NCBI RefSeq assembly: GCF_048128805.1
Contig: NC_135999.1
Coordinates: forward strand, 15,160,190-15,224,189
Direction of reading: 5' to 3'
Origin: Centroberyx gerrardi
Lineage: Eukaryota; Chordata; Actinopteri; Beryciformes; Berycidae
Length of the DNA stretch: 64,000 nucleotides
Numbering within the stretch: the first letter of the stretch is position 1; each line of letters starts with the position of its first letter. Of this stretch, positions 11,261 to 25,973 are shown one piece after another. The notes beneath the pieces are model-generated. The model did not search any database and was not told where the DNA came from. It saw only the letters and a program-made list of their open reading frames with translations. A program made the position numbers and the translations under genes.

Positions 11261-12054
11261 AAGATTTTATTTTAACACATTTATTCAACTTTATTACTTA
11301 ATTAAAAATATATATCAATGTAGCAGTCATGCCACTGAATGGCTTATACCAGTTCAACTTGAAACCAACTAGTTCCCTACCTGAAATGATTTTTCTTTCA
11401 AGATTTTTCTTTCTTTTTTCAGATTTTACATGTAATTGTCTGTTCTTCTCGCTCTATATTATTATTTTTATTCCTTATGTTTTTTCAAAATAAATGGTGA
11501 TTCCTTAATTCTTTTGTCACTTTGTGGTGAGAGTTGGAGCTAACAGTGACTTCAGGGCTGAGTAATGTGACTGTGCCTCCTCAGGCCGTTACATAGCCTA
11601 CTGCATGCAAGGGATGCTGTTCTGACCTACAACCTGCCTGCTCCCATAGTCCACACACCAGCAGCTTCCCACAGCCTGTCTGAGGTAATACTGCTTTTAT
11701 CCACAAGGGGAAGCAAAGCTACTAGTCTGGAGCATGGCAGTGTTATTATCTGGTGCACTGACATATGAGCCTGTCTAACTGACTGAGCTGTCTAACTGCC
11801 TGCCTAACAAATCATCTGTCTAACTGACCTCCTGTCTGACTGACCTGTCTAACCAAACGACTGTCTAACTAAGACCTAACTCACTGACCTGTCTAACTAT
11901 AATATTTTACTCTTGTTTTGTTTGTTCAATATCTTTTCATGCTGCACAGTCACACAATCACACGCATTTTGTCCAGAAAATATTCCATAGTTCAGTTTTA
12001 TCATTGCAGAGTAAAAAAATCGCTAGGCCTATGTTCTTTTTATGCTTTGTTAAC

Positions 12055-12099
<45 letters not shown>

Positions 12100-12677
12100 G
12101 CTGGCAGCTAATGGGGATTCATCAATAAACAACAATAATTAGAATCATTAGGCTACATAGGCTACAATGTGACTGAAACTTCAGATGTAAAATAGATTTT
12201 CTTTTTAAAAAGACAAAAGAAAAAAAGATTATATTAGGCTATATTATAGTGCTTGGTAGCCTGTTTCCTGATAGGCATGTGATTGCATCTTTATTTTTGC
12301 AGCCCTAGGCTATATGTTATCTGGCATAAGCCCATATGGCTATGGATGCTGTGAAAAGGACTTTTTTTGGGGAAATTTGCATTTTCAACTACAGATTCCT
12401 TCTAAAATATATTCTTTATTTTCACTTTGGTGCTTTATTATTCTCCAAAAACGTTATTATTCTCCCTACAACGCCATCATGATCATCATGAATATGGCAA
12501 GATAAAACAATCTTGGTAGAGTAAATGAGCTCTGTAAATGTATTAATTCTCTCGGTATAGACTCTGAGGGGGGTTGATAGAGAAATGGATGATTTTGCGA
12601 TAGAGCGTATGTGTTCCCTCCATCTCCTCTGCACCGACACGCCCCTACAGGCCTATGCTGCGCACTGTGGATGCAAG

Positions 12678-12737
<60 letters not shown>

Positions 12738-13735
12738 GCGTCAAGCTCGCGAGAAGGAGACAGTGCTATACCGGAAGTTAGTAGATTTTGTCTTTAAAAA
12801 ATAAAAGCATTTTATTAGGATTTACAGAACAACAAAATCTCATCTTTGTACTCTGTCCTCTTCCTTCATTATGTTTGTTATTTATTTACTTTCACTTGAT
12901 GCTGGAAGTGACATGTTTATTATTATATGTTAGTGTTTGGCATGTACAGATTAATATTGTTGTTTCTATTTTCACTCACTGTTGAACTCATCAGATGTAT
13001 AATCCCAACTCGTTGTTTTTGCACACCTGTAAATTATACAATAACGAATAAATTAATTATACATGCCTAGTGCGCATTTTCTCCCTCCTTCTGCTGTTGC
13101 AGCTGAAGTGCCACTGTGCCAGTTGATTACTAAAGTAAAACAACTGCCAACAAAACACATTTTTCATTGCCTATGGGGTATGTTTGTATTGTATTGTAAG
13201 TTGTATTTATTTTTACACACCTTCAACCAGAGAGAAAAGTAATCAGGCTTTACTTTGTTTGTGCACTTTATTTTGTAGCCTAGTTAGACTCTTGTTATTG
13301 TTTATTTTCTATTTTATTTTACGCTTACATCCTATTTTTCTTTTTTCCCTGCTGTAAGATGAAGAAGGCGAAGAAGTCCAGCTGCTTCTCTGCACTGTGG
13401 AACTGGGCCCGGCGTTGTCCAGCACTCTCCATTTACAGATCATTCATCTCCTTAACGTTGTATTAAACTTTGACTTATTTGTTTCCAAGCTTGTCTTTCA
13501 GGTGGAATTCCAGCTCATCCAGACGCCCCATGAAGGATTATTAAATGGATGCAGAGTGACCAGAGCACCAGGATCCAGGGACCAAGCTAGAGTCAGAGCT
13601 CTAGAGAGCTCTACATCTATATGTTAACATCTCAAAAAACATCTTTTAGCACTCACAACAGCTGCAGACACTACTGCTGTCGTTTACGTTGTCGTAAAAG
13701 ATGACCCTTTCTAGTTCCAGTTAATTTCAAGTCAA

Positions 13736-13741
13736 TTTATT
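13736..13741 (-). terminator. Poly(A) signal, kinase unit 2
   Basis: AATAAA on the minus strand in the same position as 3,428-3,433 of unit 1. Confidence 0.45.
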
Positions 13742-13853
13742 AATAACACAACAAAATGATGTCATACATTGTGTAATACAGTAGGTGCTGGGACAAATGG
13801 CCAGATGGACAGCAATGTGGACAATGGCAATGAGGCAGAGACGTCTACAGGAA

Positions 13854-15315
13854 CTAGAGCAGCACCCAAATCCACCGGCAGGTAGAAACACAGCGTTGGT
13901 CTGAAAGAGAGGAGAGACAAGCAGTCAGACACACACACTCAGAGAGACATACTGAGCCTGATGTGCTGTCTAAGCTAAGGTAGGAGAAGACGCTGCTGGG
14001 GTCGGTCACATGACAGTGAGAATAAACAGTTTTCATTTGAGGTCATTCAGCCTCAAATGAAAAGTAAATCCGCCATGTTTGTTTTTGTTCTATCCTATCC
14101 AATGTTAGATGTTAGACTTAGAGGAAAATAATTACAACTATCCCTTAATATGGTTTAAGCTTGAAGCCCAGTTGATGTAAATCAAGTCTCCACTTTGGAG
14201 CCAGGCTCTTAAAAAATACTATAATGTGGCTCCTGACCAGCAGTTTAAGAATCACTGCTCTGATGTAATGGCCATTACACCCTACAGTCAGAGATGGACT
14301 GGGATCAAAAATTGGCTCTGGACTTTTGTCAAGACCAGCCCACCACAATCGGCCGGACACCAACCATCCTTACTGGCGATTTACGAGTCTCTGGCCTCTC
14401 TTTATTGCTCTATTGTAAGTCGTTAAGTAGAGATGTTTGAAATAAGTAGAGATGGTTGAATAGACAATGTACTCACAGGCATAAAAGGCTGCCTGGCTGT
14501 GGATGAACTGGCCCGCTTCTTCCATGAAGACAAACATGCGAAGGCAACCTGTAGACAGAGACAGAGAGGACACACTTGATGATTCATAACTGAAACTTAG
14601 ACACATCACATTATGTTCATTCTACAGTAAGGTAGAGATGGTTGAACAGACAATATACTCAGAGTAATAAAGTCACACAGTATAATTGTAGGAATTACTA
14701 AGACATGTAAACCAAGAACGCCCAAAATATAGTGTACCTTATTATAGGAGCAGCTTTCTCAGCTTCTATTCACTGTTCTTCTCCTCCTCTTCAGCTCCAG
14801 ATCCTTCGTCCACTGTTCTGCTCTTTTACTCATCTCACATTCTCAATCTGCTCCGCTGCACAGCTAGGCTTTTCAGCTCATACTGTACGTTTTCAACTGT
14901 TGCACTGTCGTCAAACTTGAGTACACAATTGCTGTGCCCACTTTCTATCGGTGCCATCCTTGCACCAGAAAGTTTTCTTCACCACTGGGTGGGACGAGTG
15001 AAGCAATTAATATCAACAGGGGGGCTCTCCTCCTGTTGCTGACACACCTTGGCTCTGTCCTCCTACACAACAAATGTACAAAGTTAGGTTTTAGCCCCAA
15101 CTACACTTGTATTTGCTAGCTAAAATTGGCTCCCACTCTATGTGTCTGAAAGCTGGCATCGTTGTAAAATAAAGCATGAAATCTAAGATATGTTGTTTTT
15201 TTTTTTAATGTATTATTGTGACTTAATGTAATTACAGTGTCTCCAGCTAGAATGCTGAATCAAATCAATGCTGAATTATTAGCCAGCTGCACTATGTGTC
15301 GGGCACACTCACCTA

Positions 15316-15376
<61 letters not shown>

Positions 15377-15710
15377 GTCGCTCTCACAGGCCCACAGATA
15401 GAGCGGTCCATGTGGAATTCTCCTGGTAGTCTCCTCTGGAACAGGACCCCTCCATGGATGTCTTCTTCCAGCATAATCTGCACACACACACAGCATACGC
15501 CCCTCATCTCCCTCCCTCCCTCCCTCCTCCCCAGCAGGCAACCCAACAAACAAACAATAACGTACCGGTGGCCAAACCTGTGTGTGTGTGTTGGGAATTG
15601 TCCACCGGTGACAAGTTGACAAGCTAAAAACGCTTGCCAGCCATGATTTGTTGGTTAATACTTACCTGAAACCTGGGATGGGGGGGGAAGTGGAAGCGGG
15701 AAAAGATCAT
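13854..15710 (-). CDS. Alternative 3' exons of kinase copy 2
   Basis: Same four pieces as in copy 1: 15,666-15,710, 15,388-15,477, 14,477-14,548, 13,854-13,900 (TAG). Lengths (45, 90, 72 and 47 bases), splice sites and the open phase-1 frame are all kept. This is weak evidence of use because the units are so young. The CT tract next to the second exon's donor differs in length from copy 1 but lies in the intron. Confidence 0.42.
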
Positions 15711-15912
15711 CTACATTGCAAAAAAACAAAAATAATTAATAATTATTTAGCATATTCGAATATTTGTCTTATCATTATCGATCATTAGAATTTTCATAAC
15801 ATTTCTGATCAATCAGAGTGGGTGGGGAAGGTTGAAGTTTCGGTCCAAGACAGACAACTGAATGTGAACATACCTCCATTGTTGCCTGTTTGTGTGGACA
15901 GGCGGAGAGTCT

Positions 15913-18900
15913 TTATATTTCTTCACTGTGCTTTGCTGGGGGGAAGCAGCAGGTGAAGCAGCGCCTGATGGCCTTCATAGCTCTGCGGAAGGCACCTTTG
16001 ATTCCCTTCTTCTTCTTCTTCTTTTTCTTTTCCTCCACAGGCTCCACCTCATTTCCTGACAAAAGAAAAAAATACATTATATCAATATGTTCTCCATGTG
16101 ATTTTGTAAATGTGCACAGTGAGAATCCTTTCACTTGATGTCAGTCTACACTGTTGATATAAATCTATCAAACATCGAGAGTTCTCACCACTGTCAGCCA
16201 GAGGATCCGCAGGTTCCTCCACGGGCCGGTCAGTGGCGTCCAGAGCGCCATGCCTAGCTGATGACATCACCGCTGGCTCTTCCTTGACCGCGGGTGATGA
16301 TGTCACAGCCGCTGCCTCTCTGTCGCTGGGCGCTGGTGGCACCGCGCCGCCTCTGTCTCTCTGTTCCTGGCACAGAAAGCTGTGCAGCTGCTTTGTCACA
16401 GCTGCGGCCATGTCCTTCCTGACACTCAGGATTGCCTGGGTGTTGCTGTCTTCAGGCTCCAGGCTCAGGACTGTTGACAGTGACAGCACGTTGGCCAAAG
16501 ATATGCACTTCTCCACCATAGTGCCTGGTGCATTAAAACCCTCGTCTTGTGCTGTCTTGGCCAATTCCATGAAGGTGCTGTCCACCAGTTGTATGGCCAA
16601 AGCGGAGGGCGAGTTGGTCTCCAAATCGGCCTGGTTGGTCACACACACCTTCAATAAAAACAACAACAAAACAAGCAAGACACAGCAAGTTGAGTGATGA
16701 GATTTTGACAGATTTTATAGGCCATCATTTATCATTTATTACACCAGCTGATTCTGGTGCCATGTTGAAAAGACCTTCCGAATATACAGCAAAAACTGTT
16801 GGCTCTAGCCCTATTTCTTCAACCTACCTTGCTCTCATCTGTGCTGAAGAACTCCGTCATGGCGTTGTTGATGAGGTCCAGCACAGGCTGGACGCAGGAA
16901 GGCACCATGGCGGAGGAGAAGTGCCGAGACGGCCTCTTCACTTTTGGATCCTGCTTCCTGACGTCGTCTTGTGCCGACTCAGGTGTATCCACCAAGAGCT
17001 GTTCCTTGTCACTGGTCAGCTCGGTGGCGTTCTGGACGCTGTTCTCTGAGACCACCCAGCCAGAGGGGCTCCTCTTTGTCATGTGGTCGAAGATGACATT
17101 GATAATCTGGTAGCCATAAGGTTCCAGCTGGGAGGATTCGGGGTCCTCGACCGTTTCAGATACCTGTTTTTCTCCTCTCTGCCGGGAAGAGGCTGTATGA
17201 TTGACGGCATCCACCACTAAATCTTCAGGAGTCTGATGCAGTGACATCCTGCGGGCCTCGACATCCTTTTGGACCATCTCCTGGATCTCTGGGATGAATC
17301 TATACAGGAGACAGCAGAACAGAAAGTGGCTCATTTGTTCCAGTTTAAGAAAGGAGATGGTCTTCTCCTTCACTTTCTCTTTACCCCTGGTAACAGCAAG
17401 CAAATAGTACTGGACCAGAGCTGCATTACAGTTTCAAATGACTCTGTTTATTTTTCCGAGATTGCCTGAAAAACACTTAATGTACAAAGATGGCTGGCTC
17501 CTGGTTTGTCTCATAGTATAAAGTGTACAAATGATGATATCCACCCTTAGCTGTGTGGAAATGATTGGAAACAATGTGTGCCCTTTGCATTGTGGGATTG
17601 GCCTGGAGGACCAAATGATGTCACTTCAGGAGGCAACCATCTTTATACACCTGGCCCACTGGATTTCCCCAAATATTATATGTAGTGTTTTACATCTTGG
17701 CCAGACTGTTGTTGTTTTGTTTTTGCTGAGGCTAGTTACCAGTTACAGCTGACACATCTGACTGACTAAAGGCTTAAAGGAAAGGATATGAAAGTCAAGA
17801 TTGGTGCACACAGTTGAGCCACCAGTTAACTTGGTGTTTGCACCATGTCTTGTCTATGACAACACTAAACAGCAGCATTAGTAGTGAAGGTCCATCAGCT
17901 GTGAGACACAGTGATAATACAGTGATACATCCTTCAGTTCAGGATGTCTCTCCAAAAACTCAACTCAAACACTCAAACACCAACAGTAACTGTAACAGTA
18001 ACTCTCTCCTCCCCCTCCGTCCCCACAGAGCCCCATGTCACAGCCTACTCACATTTCAGGGAACCCGTCTCCGGTGAAATATTCATGGTTCATCATCCCA
18101 GAGCAGCTTGGCCTGTTCGCAGGATCCATCTGGAGACTTGACTGAAAAACAGCATGACTCTTTTAACTCTTCACATTGTTTAAAATAGGAAAGATACAAC
18201 TCACAGAGACAGATGCATTACGCAGCACCAGAAAGAGTTAGTTTGTAACCCTAACACAAGATTCTGTAATGAAATAACTTTAATAATAACCTACAAGGAG
18301 AACCCATGGTAAAAGACAGACATTAATAATCCTGAGGTTAGACAATGTACAGCAGTGTTTATTTCTATGCATGGTAGAAAAGCCAATGAAAACAGCATCT
18401 AGACCATGTTCTACTGAAACTCAAATCTAAAGATAAATGTAATAGTTATAGGACCACACTGTGTGATCAGTGGCTGCCCAGTTGTGCAGAAGAGAGCACA
18501 CTTACTTCCACCAGGTCAGCCAACAGGGGGTCGTGCAGGCCGTACTTCCTCCTGAGGTCTTTGGGCAGCTCCACCTCAGGCAGGCTGAATGAAGTATAGT
18601 TGGGGTTATCCGAAAACATCTGCATTTGGCCAGGGGTCAGCGGTCCTGGCATGACAAGAAAGAAAAACCCAACAATGATCATATAAACTGAACACTTCTC
18701 TGACACATAATGTCATATTGAAAGTGAACCACGACCCTTAACTCCAGGATAGTGGACTGTTTATTTGATTTGCACATCGTTGCAGCAGAAGAACAGAAAG
18801 TCAGAGAAAACACCTTTCCTCATCATTAGTTGAGCACCATAGACGACTTACCACTTGAGATATACAGTAGGTACATATACATAAGATTACATGGTGATGG

Positions 18901-20889
18901 GCATTTTTGTCTCTTTGCCACCTACATTCTCACAATAACAAAATCCTAGCAGGCATGTTGGCCTATTGATAGCAGTGTGATGAAGCTAGTGAGCAGACCT
19001 ATTTTTCAAATGATTTTGCGCTTATTCTGCAGTTTAAAGGTATGATCACAGAGCATAGTCTGCCGCTGTACTGGGGGATAATAAAGTTATCTACTGCTGT
19101 TATTTTACCAACGTCGGTGATCTTTATTGTCCAAGTCCATTTCCCACCACTGATGAACACACGCACCTACCCATACATCTGCACGTTTCCATGCACACAC
19201 TCCTGAGGCGGGGGACTACTTACCCACTTTCCTGACAATCTGATGCAGCTGATCGATCTCTGTGTCTCCATACAGGAACACGCCACATCTGGCCATGATC
19301 AGGATGGTACAGCCGATGGCCCACACATCCACAGGTCTGAAGGAGAGGGGAGAGAGCAGACAGAGAAACACCTTAAGAACCCAGATAGGAATACACTAAA
19401 GTGCATACACTACATCCTGGTTGGCTGTGAAACCAGCCAACAGGCTCTGAGAATATGAGAGCAAATAAATCAATTACATGTATAGGGATATTTGGAGTTA
19501 CTACCATCTTTTTTTTCCAATCTAATCTTTTCAGTCAAGTGTCTCTGTGTCAAAAACTAGAATGAATTGCTTGACATTGTTACTAATTATCCATAATCAT
19601 ACACTGACTGTGTGTTTTTTGATGTATACTTATTTTTCAATGCAAACACAAAGACTAAATCTAGCATCTAGGTTTACCATGTTGGAAAAGCGACAACTAA
19701 AGAAATAATGTTGACAGGCCTCTGTACATCTAAGAGTTTTGATTTGAAGATACCCACTTGCTGTACATCCTGTCTCCCACCAGCAGCTCTGGGGCTTTGT
19801 ACCACAGAGTGACCACATGGCTGCTGAGAGGAACTTTGGTCTCCGGCAGCGTGCGGGCGAAGCCAAAGTCACACAGCTTGATCACACCTGAGCTTGTGAC
19901 CAGTATGTTGTCTGGCTTGATGTCTCTGTGAACGATCTGGAGGTGGAGAAAATAGTTTGAGAGAGGACCAACAAAACAACACCTTTAGCAGTAATGAAAG
20001 CAAAGCAATGTTCAGCTCTTTTCAGTAATATTTACATTGTTGGTATGCAGGTAGTCGACAGCTCTCAGGATCTGGAAGGTGTGCTTCCTGATGCTTGTCT
20101 TCTGCAGGCCTTGAGGCTCCCTCGCCACCTCCTCCACAAGGCAGCGGTCGACAAATTCAAACACTGCATGCAGGTGGCCGTCATGCTTGAACACATCCTG
20201 CATCCGCACCAGGTTCTCATGGCGGCATTGCTGTTCAACAGTAAGACACTCAAGTTGAATCACCGACATACTGTTTCAACTTTTAGCAACAATTCACTGC
20301 ACTTCAAAACTCCTAGCTACAACAAAGGGGCTTCATGATGAACTATCGCTGAGTTTGGATAAATTTAGCCGTGTGGTTCAAAAGTGGACAACAAGGTGAT
20401 GTCACCCTGGACTCTTTCCTAATCCTCCTCAAAACTGTCAGTGATGAACAGCAGTTTAGGTTTTCTCAGCTCAGGATACAAATAAAGCATTTGGTCTCAC
20501 TGTGACACATGAAACCATATTTCTACACTAATATAGGACTCAATATATACTCTACACTTACAAACAACAACATGATAAAACATGACAGCAGATGAATCAA
20601 AAACAGGGTGACATGAGAATAAAGCAGAATAATAAATCAAATACACAAACCTATCTGTAAAAATGTGTTTTATCAGTATTAGAAACACTTTTGGGTCCTG
20701 AGCCATATCTTAAGAAATCCTTACCACCAGCAGCTTGATTTCTCTCTCTAAAGTCCAGCTCACTACTTGTTCCGACGAATGTAGATACTTCTTGACAGCC
20801 ACAATGTCTTTTGACTGCCTGTGTTGACATTTGTACACTTGGCCGTAGCTGCCTTCACCGAGCAGAGCTAGCTTCAGGTAATTATCCAT
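15913..20889 (-). CDS. CDKL-type protein kinase with long C-terminal extension, copy 2 (9 coding exons)
   Basis: Exons: 20,725-20,889 (ATG 20,887-20,889), 20,036-20,230, 19,758-19,936, 19,224-19,336, 18,506-18,645, 18,053-18,129, 16,828-17,299, 16,189-16,648, 15,913-16,055. Every exon has the same length as in copy 1 and all splice sites are kept, so it again encodes 647 residues. The clearest residue change I saw is Asp to Glu in the exon 8 stretch APGTMVEKC. Several third-position changes are silent, for example the valine codon of GQVYK. The kinase core, the missing T-x-Y motif and the lysine/cysteine tail are as in copy 1. It looks functional. Its promoter at about 21,402-21,570 was duplicated with it, so it can be expressed on its own. 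Confidence 0.85.
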
Positions 20890-20907
20890 CTTCTGTCTCT
20901 GGGTCTG

Positions 20908-20950
<43 letters not shown>

Positions 20951-21401
20951 GGCATAAACAGCTTGCAAGACATAGCAAGTACTAGAGAAATCACTATATT
21001 TGAGAAAATGCAGTCAAATCAGAAAGGGTTTGACAGGATCAAGTCCAGGTGTCAAACCAGACTTCATGCAGTTAACATACAGAAAGCATTAGCTAGAGAC
21101 ATTTTATTGACTCATAGCAGGCTATTTACTGCTGAGACTCCAATACAACAAGGCTACATTTGAAGACTAATATGTTCTACAGGTGAATATTATATTATAT
21201 TCATCAAATAACCTATTTCACTTTGAGTTGGGTCTATGAGGGGATTACTAATCACACTGCATCCTTCTGTGCAGATATCCGTGCAGTTTACAGTAATCTT
21301 AACAGTTTAACACGTTGGTATCATAATGTACAGTAAGTAAAACGGAGCAGTTTTTACCTGCTGACAGATTTGTTCTTGAAAGTAAATCCTATCAAACTTA
21401 C

Positions 21402-21570
21402 CTGTGAAAATCATGTAGAAAGTGACGCATGAACGGCATGAAAGTGTACCTCAACTCCAAACTCGGGGTTTGCGTCACAAATGCGCTTTGCGTCACAATT
21501 CAGCGGTGGCTCCATGGGCCGCCATGGGCAGGTCCCTCTGTCACCATGGCAACGGAGCCGCCATTAATCC
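21402..21570 (-). promoter_or_regulatory. Promoter and first non-coding exon, kinase copy 2
   Basis: Donor edge 21,402; TTTGCGTCACAA at 21,469-21,480 and 21,487-21,498; X-box GTCACCATGGCAAC at 21,540-21,553. Unchanged in these motifs from copy 1. Confidence 0.6.
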
Positions 21571-22340
21571 AATATGTTAAGATTTTATTTGAACACATTT
21601 ATTCAACTTTATTATTTAATTAAAAATATATATCAATGTAGCAGTCATGCCACTGAATGGCTTATACCAGTTCAACTTGAAACCAACTAGTTCCCTACCT
21701 GAAATGATTTTTCTTTCAAGATTTTTCTTTCTTTTTTCAGATTTTACATGTAATTGTGTGTTCTTCTCGCTCTATATTATTATTTTTATTCCGTATGTTT
21801 TTTCAAAATAAATGGTGATTCCTTAATTCTTTTGTCACTTTGTGGTGAGAGTTGGAGCTAACAGTGACTTCAGGGCTGAGTAATGTGACTGTGCTGGGGA
21901 TGCTGTTCTGACCTACAACCTGCCTGCTCCCATAGTCCACACACCAGCAGCTTCCCACAGCCTGTCTGAGGTAATACTGCTTTTATCCACAAGGGGAAGC
22001 AAAGCTACTAGTCTGGAGCATGGCAGTGTTATTATCTGGTGCACTGACATATGAGCCTGTCTAACTGACTGAGCTGTCTAACTGCCTGCCTAACAAATCA
22101 TCTGTCTAACTGACCTCCTGTCTGACTGACCTGTCTAACCAAACGACTGTCTAACTAAGACCTAACTCACTGACCTGTCTAACTATAATATTTTACTCTT
22201 GTTTTGTTTGTTCAATATCTTTTCATGCTGCACAGTCACACAATCACACGCATTTTGTCCAGAAAATATTCCATAGTTCAGTTTTATCATTGCAGAGTAA
22301 AAAAATCGCTAGGCCTATGTTCTTTTTATGCTTTGTTAAC

Positions 22341-22389
<49 letters not shown>

Positions 22390-22947
22390 GCTGGCAGCTA
22401 ATGGGGATTCATCAATAAACAACAATAATTAGAATCATTAGGCTACATAGGCTACAATGTGACTGAAACTTCAGATGTAAAATAGATTTAAAAAAAAAAA
22501 AAGACAAAAGAAAAAAAGATTATATTAGGCTATATTATAGTGCTTGGTAGCCTGTTTCCTGATAGGCGTGTGATTGCATCTTTATTTTTGCAGCCCTAGG
22601 CTATATGTTATCTGGCATAAGCCCATATGGCTATGGATGCTGTGAAAAGGACTTTTTTTGGGGAAATTTGCATTTTCAACTACAGATTCCTTCTAAAATA
22701 TATTCTTTATTTTCACTTTGGTGCTTTATTATTCTCCAAAAACGTTATTATTCTCCCAAGATTTCCGCAAGATAAAACAATCTTGGTAGAGTAAATTAGC
22801 TCTGTAAATGTATTCATTCTCTCGGTATAGACTCTGAGGGGGGTTGATAGAGAAATGGATGATTTTGCGATAGAGCGTATGTGTTCCCTCCATCTCCTCT
22901 GCACCGACACGCCCCTACAGGCCCATGCTGCTCACTGTGGATGCAAG

Positions 22948-23013
<66 letters not shown>

Positions 23014-24011
23014 GCGTCAAGCTCGCGAGAAGGAGACAGTGCTATACCGGAAGTTAGTAGATTTTGTCTTTAAAAAATAAAAGCATTTTATTAGGATTTA
23101 CAGAACAACAAAATCTCATCTTTGTACTCTGTCCTCTTCCTTCATTATGTTTGTTATTTATTTACTTTCACTTGATGCTGGAAGTGACATGTTTATTATT
23201 ATATGTTAGTGTTTGGCATGTACAGATTAATATTGTTGTTTCTATTTTCACTCACTGTTGAACTCATCAGATGTATAATCCCAACTCGTTGTTTTTGCAC
23301 ACCTGTAAATTATACAATAACGAATAAATTAATTATACATGCCTAGTGCGCATTTTCTCCCTCCTTCTGCTGTTGCAGCTGAAGTGCCACTGTGCCAGTT
23401 GATTACTAAAGTAAAACAACTGCCAACAAAACACATTTTTCATTGCCTATGGGGTATGTTTGTATTGTATTGTAAGTTGTATTTATTTTTACACACCTTC
23501 AACCAGAGAGAAAAGTAATCAGGCTTTACTTTGTTTGTGCACTTTATTTTGTAGCCTAGTTAGACTCTTGTTATTGTTTATTTTCTATTTTATTTTACGC
23601 TTACATCCTATTTTTCTTTTTTCCCTGCTGTAAGATGAAGAAGACGAAGAAGTCCAGCTGCTTCTCTGCACTGTGGAACTGGGCCCGGCGTTGTCCAGCA
23701 CTCTCCATTTACAGATCATTCATCTCCTTAACGTTGTATTAAACTTTGACTTACTTGTTTCCAAGCTTGTCTTTCAGGTGGAGTTCCAGCTCATCCAGAC
23801 GCCCCATGAAGGATTATTAAATGGATGCAGAGTGACCAGAGCACCAGGATCCAGGGACCAAGCTAGAGTCAGAGCTCTAGAGAGCTCTACATCTATATGT
23901 TAACATCTCAAAAAACATCTTTTAGCACTCACAACAGCTGCAGACACTACTGCTGTCGTTTACGTTGTCGTAAAAGATGACCCTTTCTAGTTCCAGTTAA
24001 TTTCAAGTCAA

Positions 24012-24017
24012 TTTATT
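24012..24017 (-). terminator. Poly(A) signal, kinase unit 3
   Basis: AATAAA on the minus strand, matching 3,428-3,433 of unit 1. Confidence 0.4.
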
Positions 24018-24129
24018 AATAACACAACAAAATGATGTCATACATTGTGTAATACAGTAGGTGCTGGGACAAATGGCCAGATGGACAGCAATGTGGACAA
24101 TGGCAATGAGGCAGAGACGTCTACAGGAA

Positions 24130-25582
24130 CTAGAGCAGCACCCAAATCCACCGGCAGGTAGAAACACAGCGTTGGTCTGAAAGAGAGGAGAGACAAGCAG
24201 TCAGACACACACACTCAGAGAGACATACTGAGCCTGATGTGCTGTCTAAGCTAAGGTAGGAGAAGACGCTGCTGGGCTCGGTCACATGACAGTGAGAATA
24301 AACAGTTTTCATTTGAGGTCATTCAGCCTCAAATGAAAAGTAAATCCGCCATGTTTGTTTTTGTTCTATCCTATCCAATGTTAGATGTTAGACTTAGAGG
24401 AAAATAATTACAACTATCCCTTAATATGGTTTAAGCTTGAAGCCCAGTTGATGTAAATCAAGTCTCCACTTTGGAGCCAGGCTCTTAAAAAATACTATAA
24501 TGTGAATCCTGACCAGCAGTTTAAGAATCACTGCTCTGATGTAATGGCCATTACACCCTACAGTCAGAGATGGACTGGGATCAAAAATTGACTCTGGACT
24601 TTTGTCAAGACCAGCCCACCACAATCGGCCGGACACCAACCATCCTTACTGGCGATTTACGAGTCTCTGGCCTCTCTTTATTGCTCTATTGTAAGTCGTT
24701 AAGTAGAGATGTTTGAAATAAGTAGAGATGGTTGAATAGACAATGTACTCACAGGCATAAAAGGCTGCCTGGCTGTGGATGAACTGGCCCGCTTCTTCCA
24801 TGAAGACAAACATGCGAAGGCAACCTGTAGACAGAGACAGAGAGGACACACTTGATGATTCATAACTGAAACTTAGACACATCACATTATGTTCATTCTA
24901 CAGTAAGGTAGAGATGGTTGAACAGACAATATACTCAGAGTAATAAAGTCACACAGGAATTACTAAAACATGTAAACCAAGAACGCCCAAAATATAGTGT
25001 ACCTTATTATAGGAGCAGCTTTCTCAGCTTCTATTCACTGTTCTTCTCCTCCTCTTCAGCTCCAGATCCTTCGTCCACTGTTCTGCTCTTTTACTCATCT
25101 CACATTCTCAATCTGCTCCGCTGCACAGCTAGGCTTTTCAGCTCATACTGTACGTTTTCAACTGTTGCACTGTCGTCAAACTTGAGTACACAATTGCTGT
25201 GCCCACTTTCTATCGGTGCCATCCTTGCACCAGAAAGTTTTCTTCACCACTGGGTGGGACGAGTGAAGCAATTAATATCAACAGGGGGGCTCTCCTCCTG
25301 TTGCTGACACACCTTGGCTCTGTCCTCCTACACAACAAATGTACAAAGTTAGGTTTTAGCCCCAACTACACTTGTATTTGCTAGCTAAAATTGGCTCCCA
25401 CTCTATGTGTCTGAAAGCTGGCATCGTTGTAAAATAAAGCATGAAATCTAAGATATGGTTTTTTTTTTTTTTTAATGTATTATTGTGACTTAATGTAATT
25501 ACAGTGTCTCCAGCTAGAATGCTGAATCAAATCAATGCTGAATTATTAGCCAGCTGCACTATGTGTCGGGCACACTCACCTA

Positions 25583-25625
<43 letters not shown>

Positions 25626-25973
25626 CTCTCCTCTCTCTCTGTCGCTCTCACAGGCCCACAGATAGAGCGGTCCATGTGGAATTCTCCTGGTAGTCTCCTC
25701 TGGAACAGGACCCCTCCATGGATGTCTTCTTCCAGCATAATCTGCACACACACACAGCATACGCCCCTCATCTCCCTCCCTCCCTCCCTCCTCCCCAGCA
25801 GGCAACCCAACAAACAAACAATAACGTACCGGTGGCCAAACCTGTGTGTGTGTGTTGGGAATTGTCCACCAGTGACAAGTTGACAAGCTAAAAACGCTTG
25901 CCAGCCATGATTTGTTGGTTAATACTTACCTGAAACCTGGGATGGGGGGGAAGTGGAAGCGGGAAAAGATCAT
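24130..25973 (-). pseudogene. Alternative 3' exons of copy 3, frame lost
   Basis: Pieces at 25,930-25,973, 25,652-25,741, 24,753-24,824 and 24,130-24,176. The first is 44 bases rather than 45 because its G run has seven instead of eight, so the phase-1 frame seen in copies 1 and 2 is lost. This fits copy 3 being a pseudogene, though a homopolymer sequencing slip cannot be excluded. Confidence 0.4.

Larger units (their letters stand above)
1012..11301. repeat. Tandem segmental duplication, unit 1 (about 10.29 kb)
   Basis: First of three consecutive near-identical units, running from TTAAAAATATATATC to the same phrase at 11,302. It holds the whole minus-strand kinase gene with promoter (about 3,420-11,260). 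The first 2.4 kb (1,012-3,400) has no convincing gene. It contains an imperfect CTGTCTAACT repeat (about 1,481-1,610), a GATA tract (1,765-1,800), a GA tract (2,386-2,428) and a doubtful short plus-strand frame at 3,051. Differences from units 2 and 3 are scattered substitutions, microsatellite lengths and small indels, so the duplication is recent. Confidence 0.95.
11302..21619. repeat. Tandem segmental duplication, unit 2 (about 10.32 kb)
   Basis: Second unit, with the same content as unit 1: intergenic part 11,302-13,700 without a convincing gene, kinase gene copy 2 about 13,730-21,560. GATA tract 12,055-12,098 and GA tract 12,680-12,736 are longer than in unit 1. Its right junction, ttatttaa/ttaaaaata at 21,619/21,620, is an uninterrupted (empty) version of the site that holds the transposon block after unit 3. 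Confidence 0.95.
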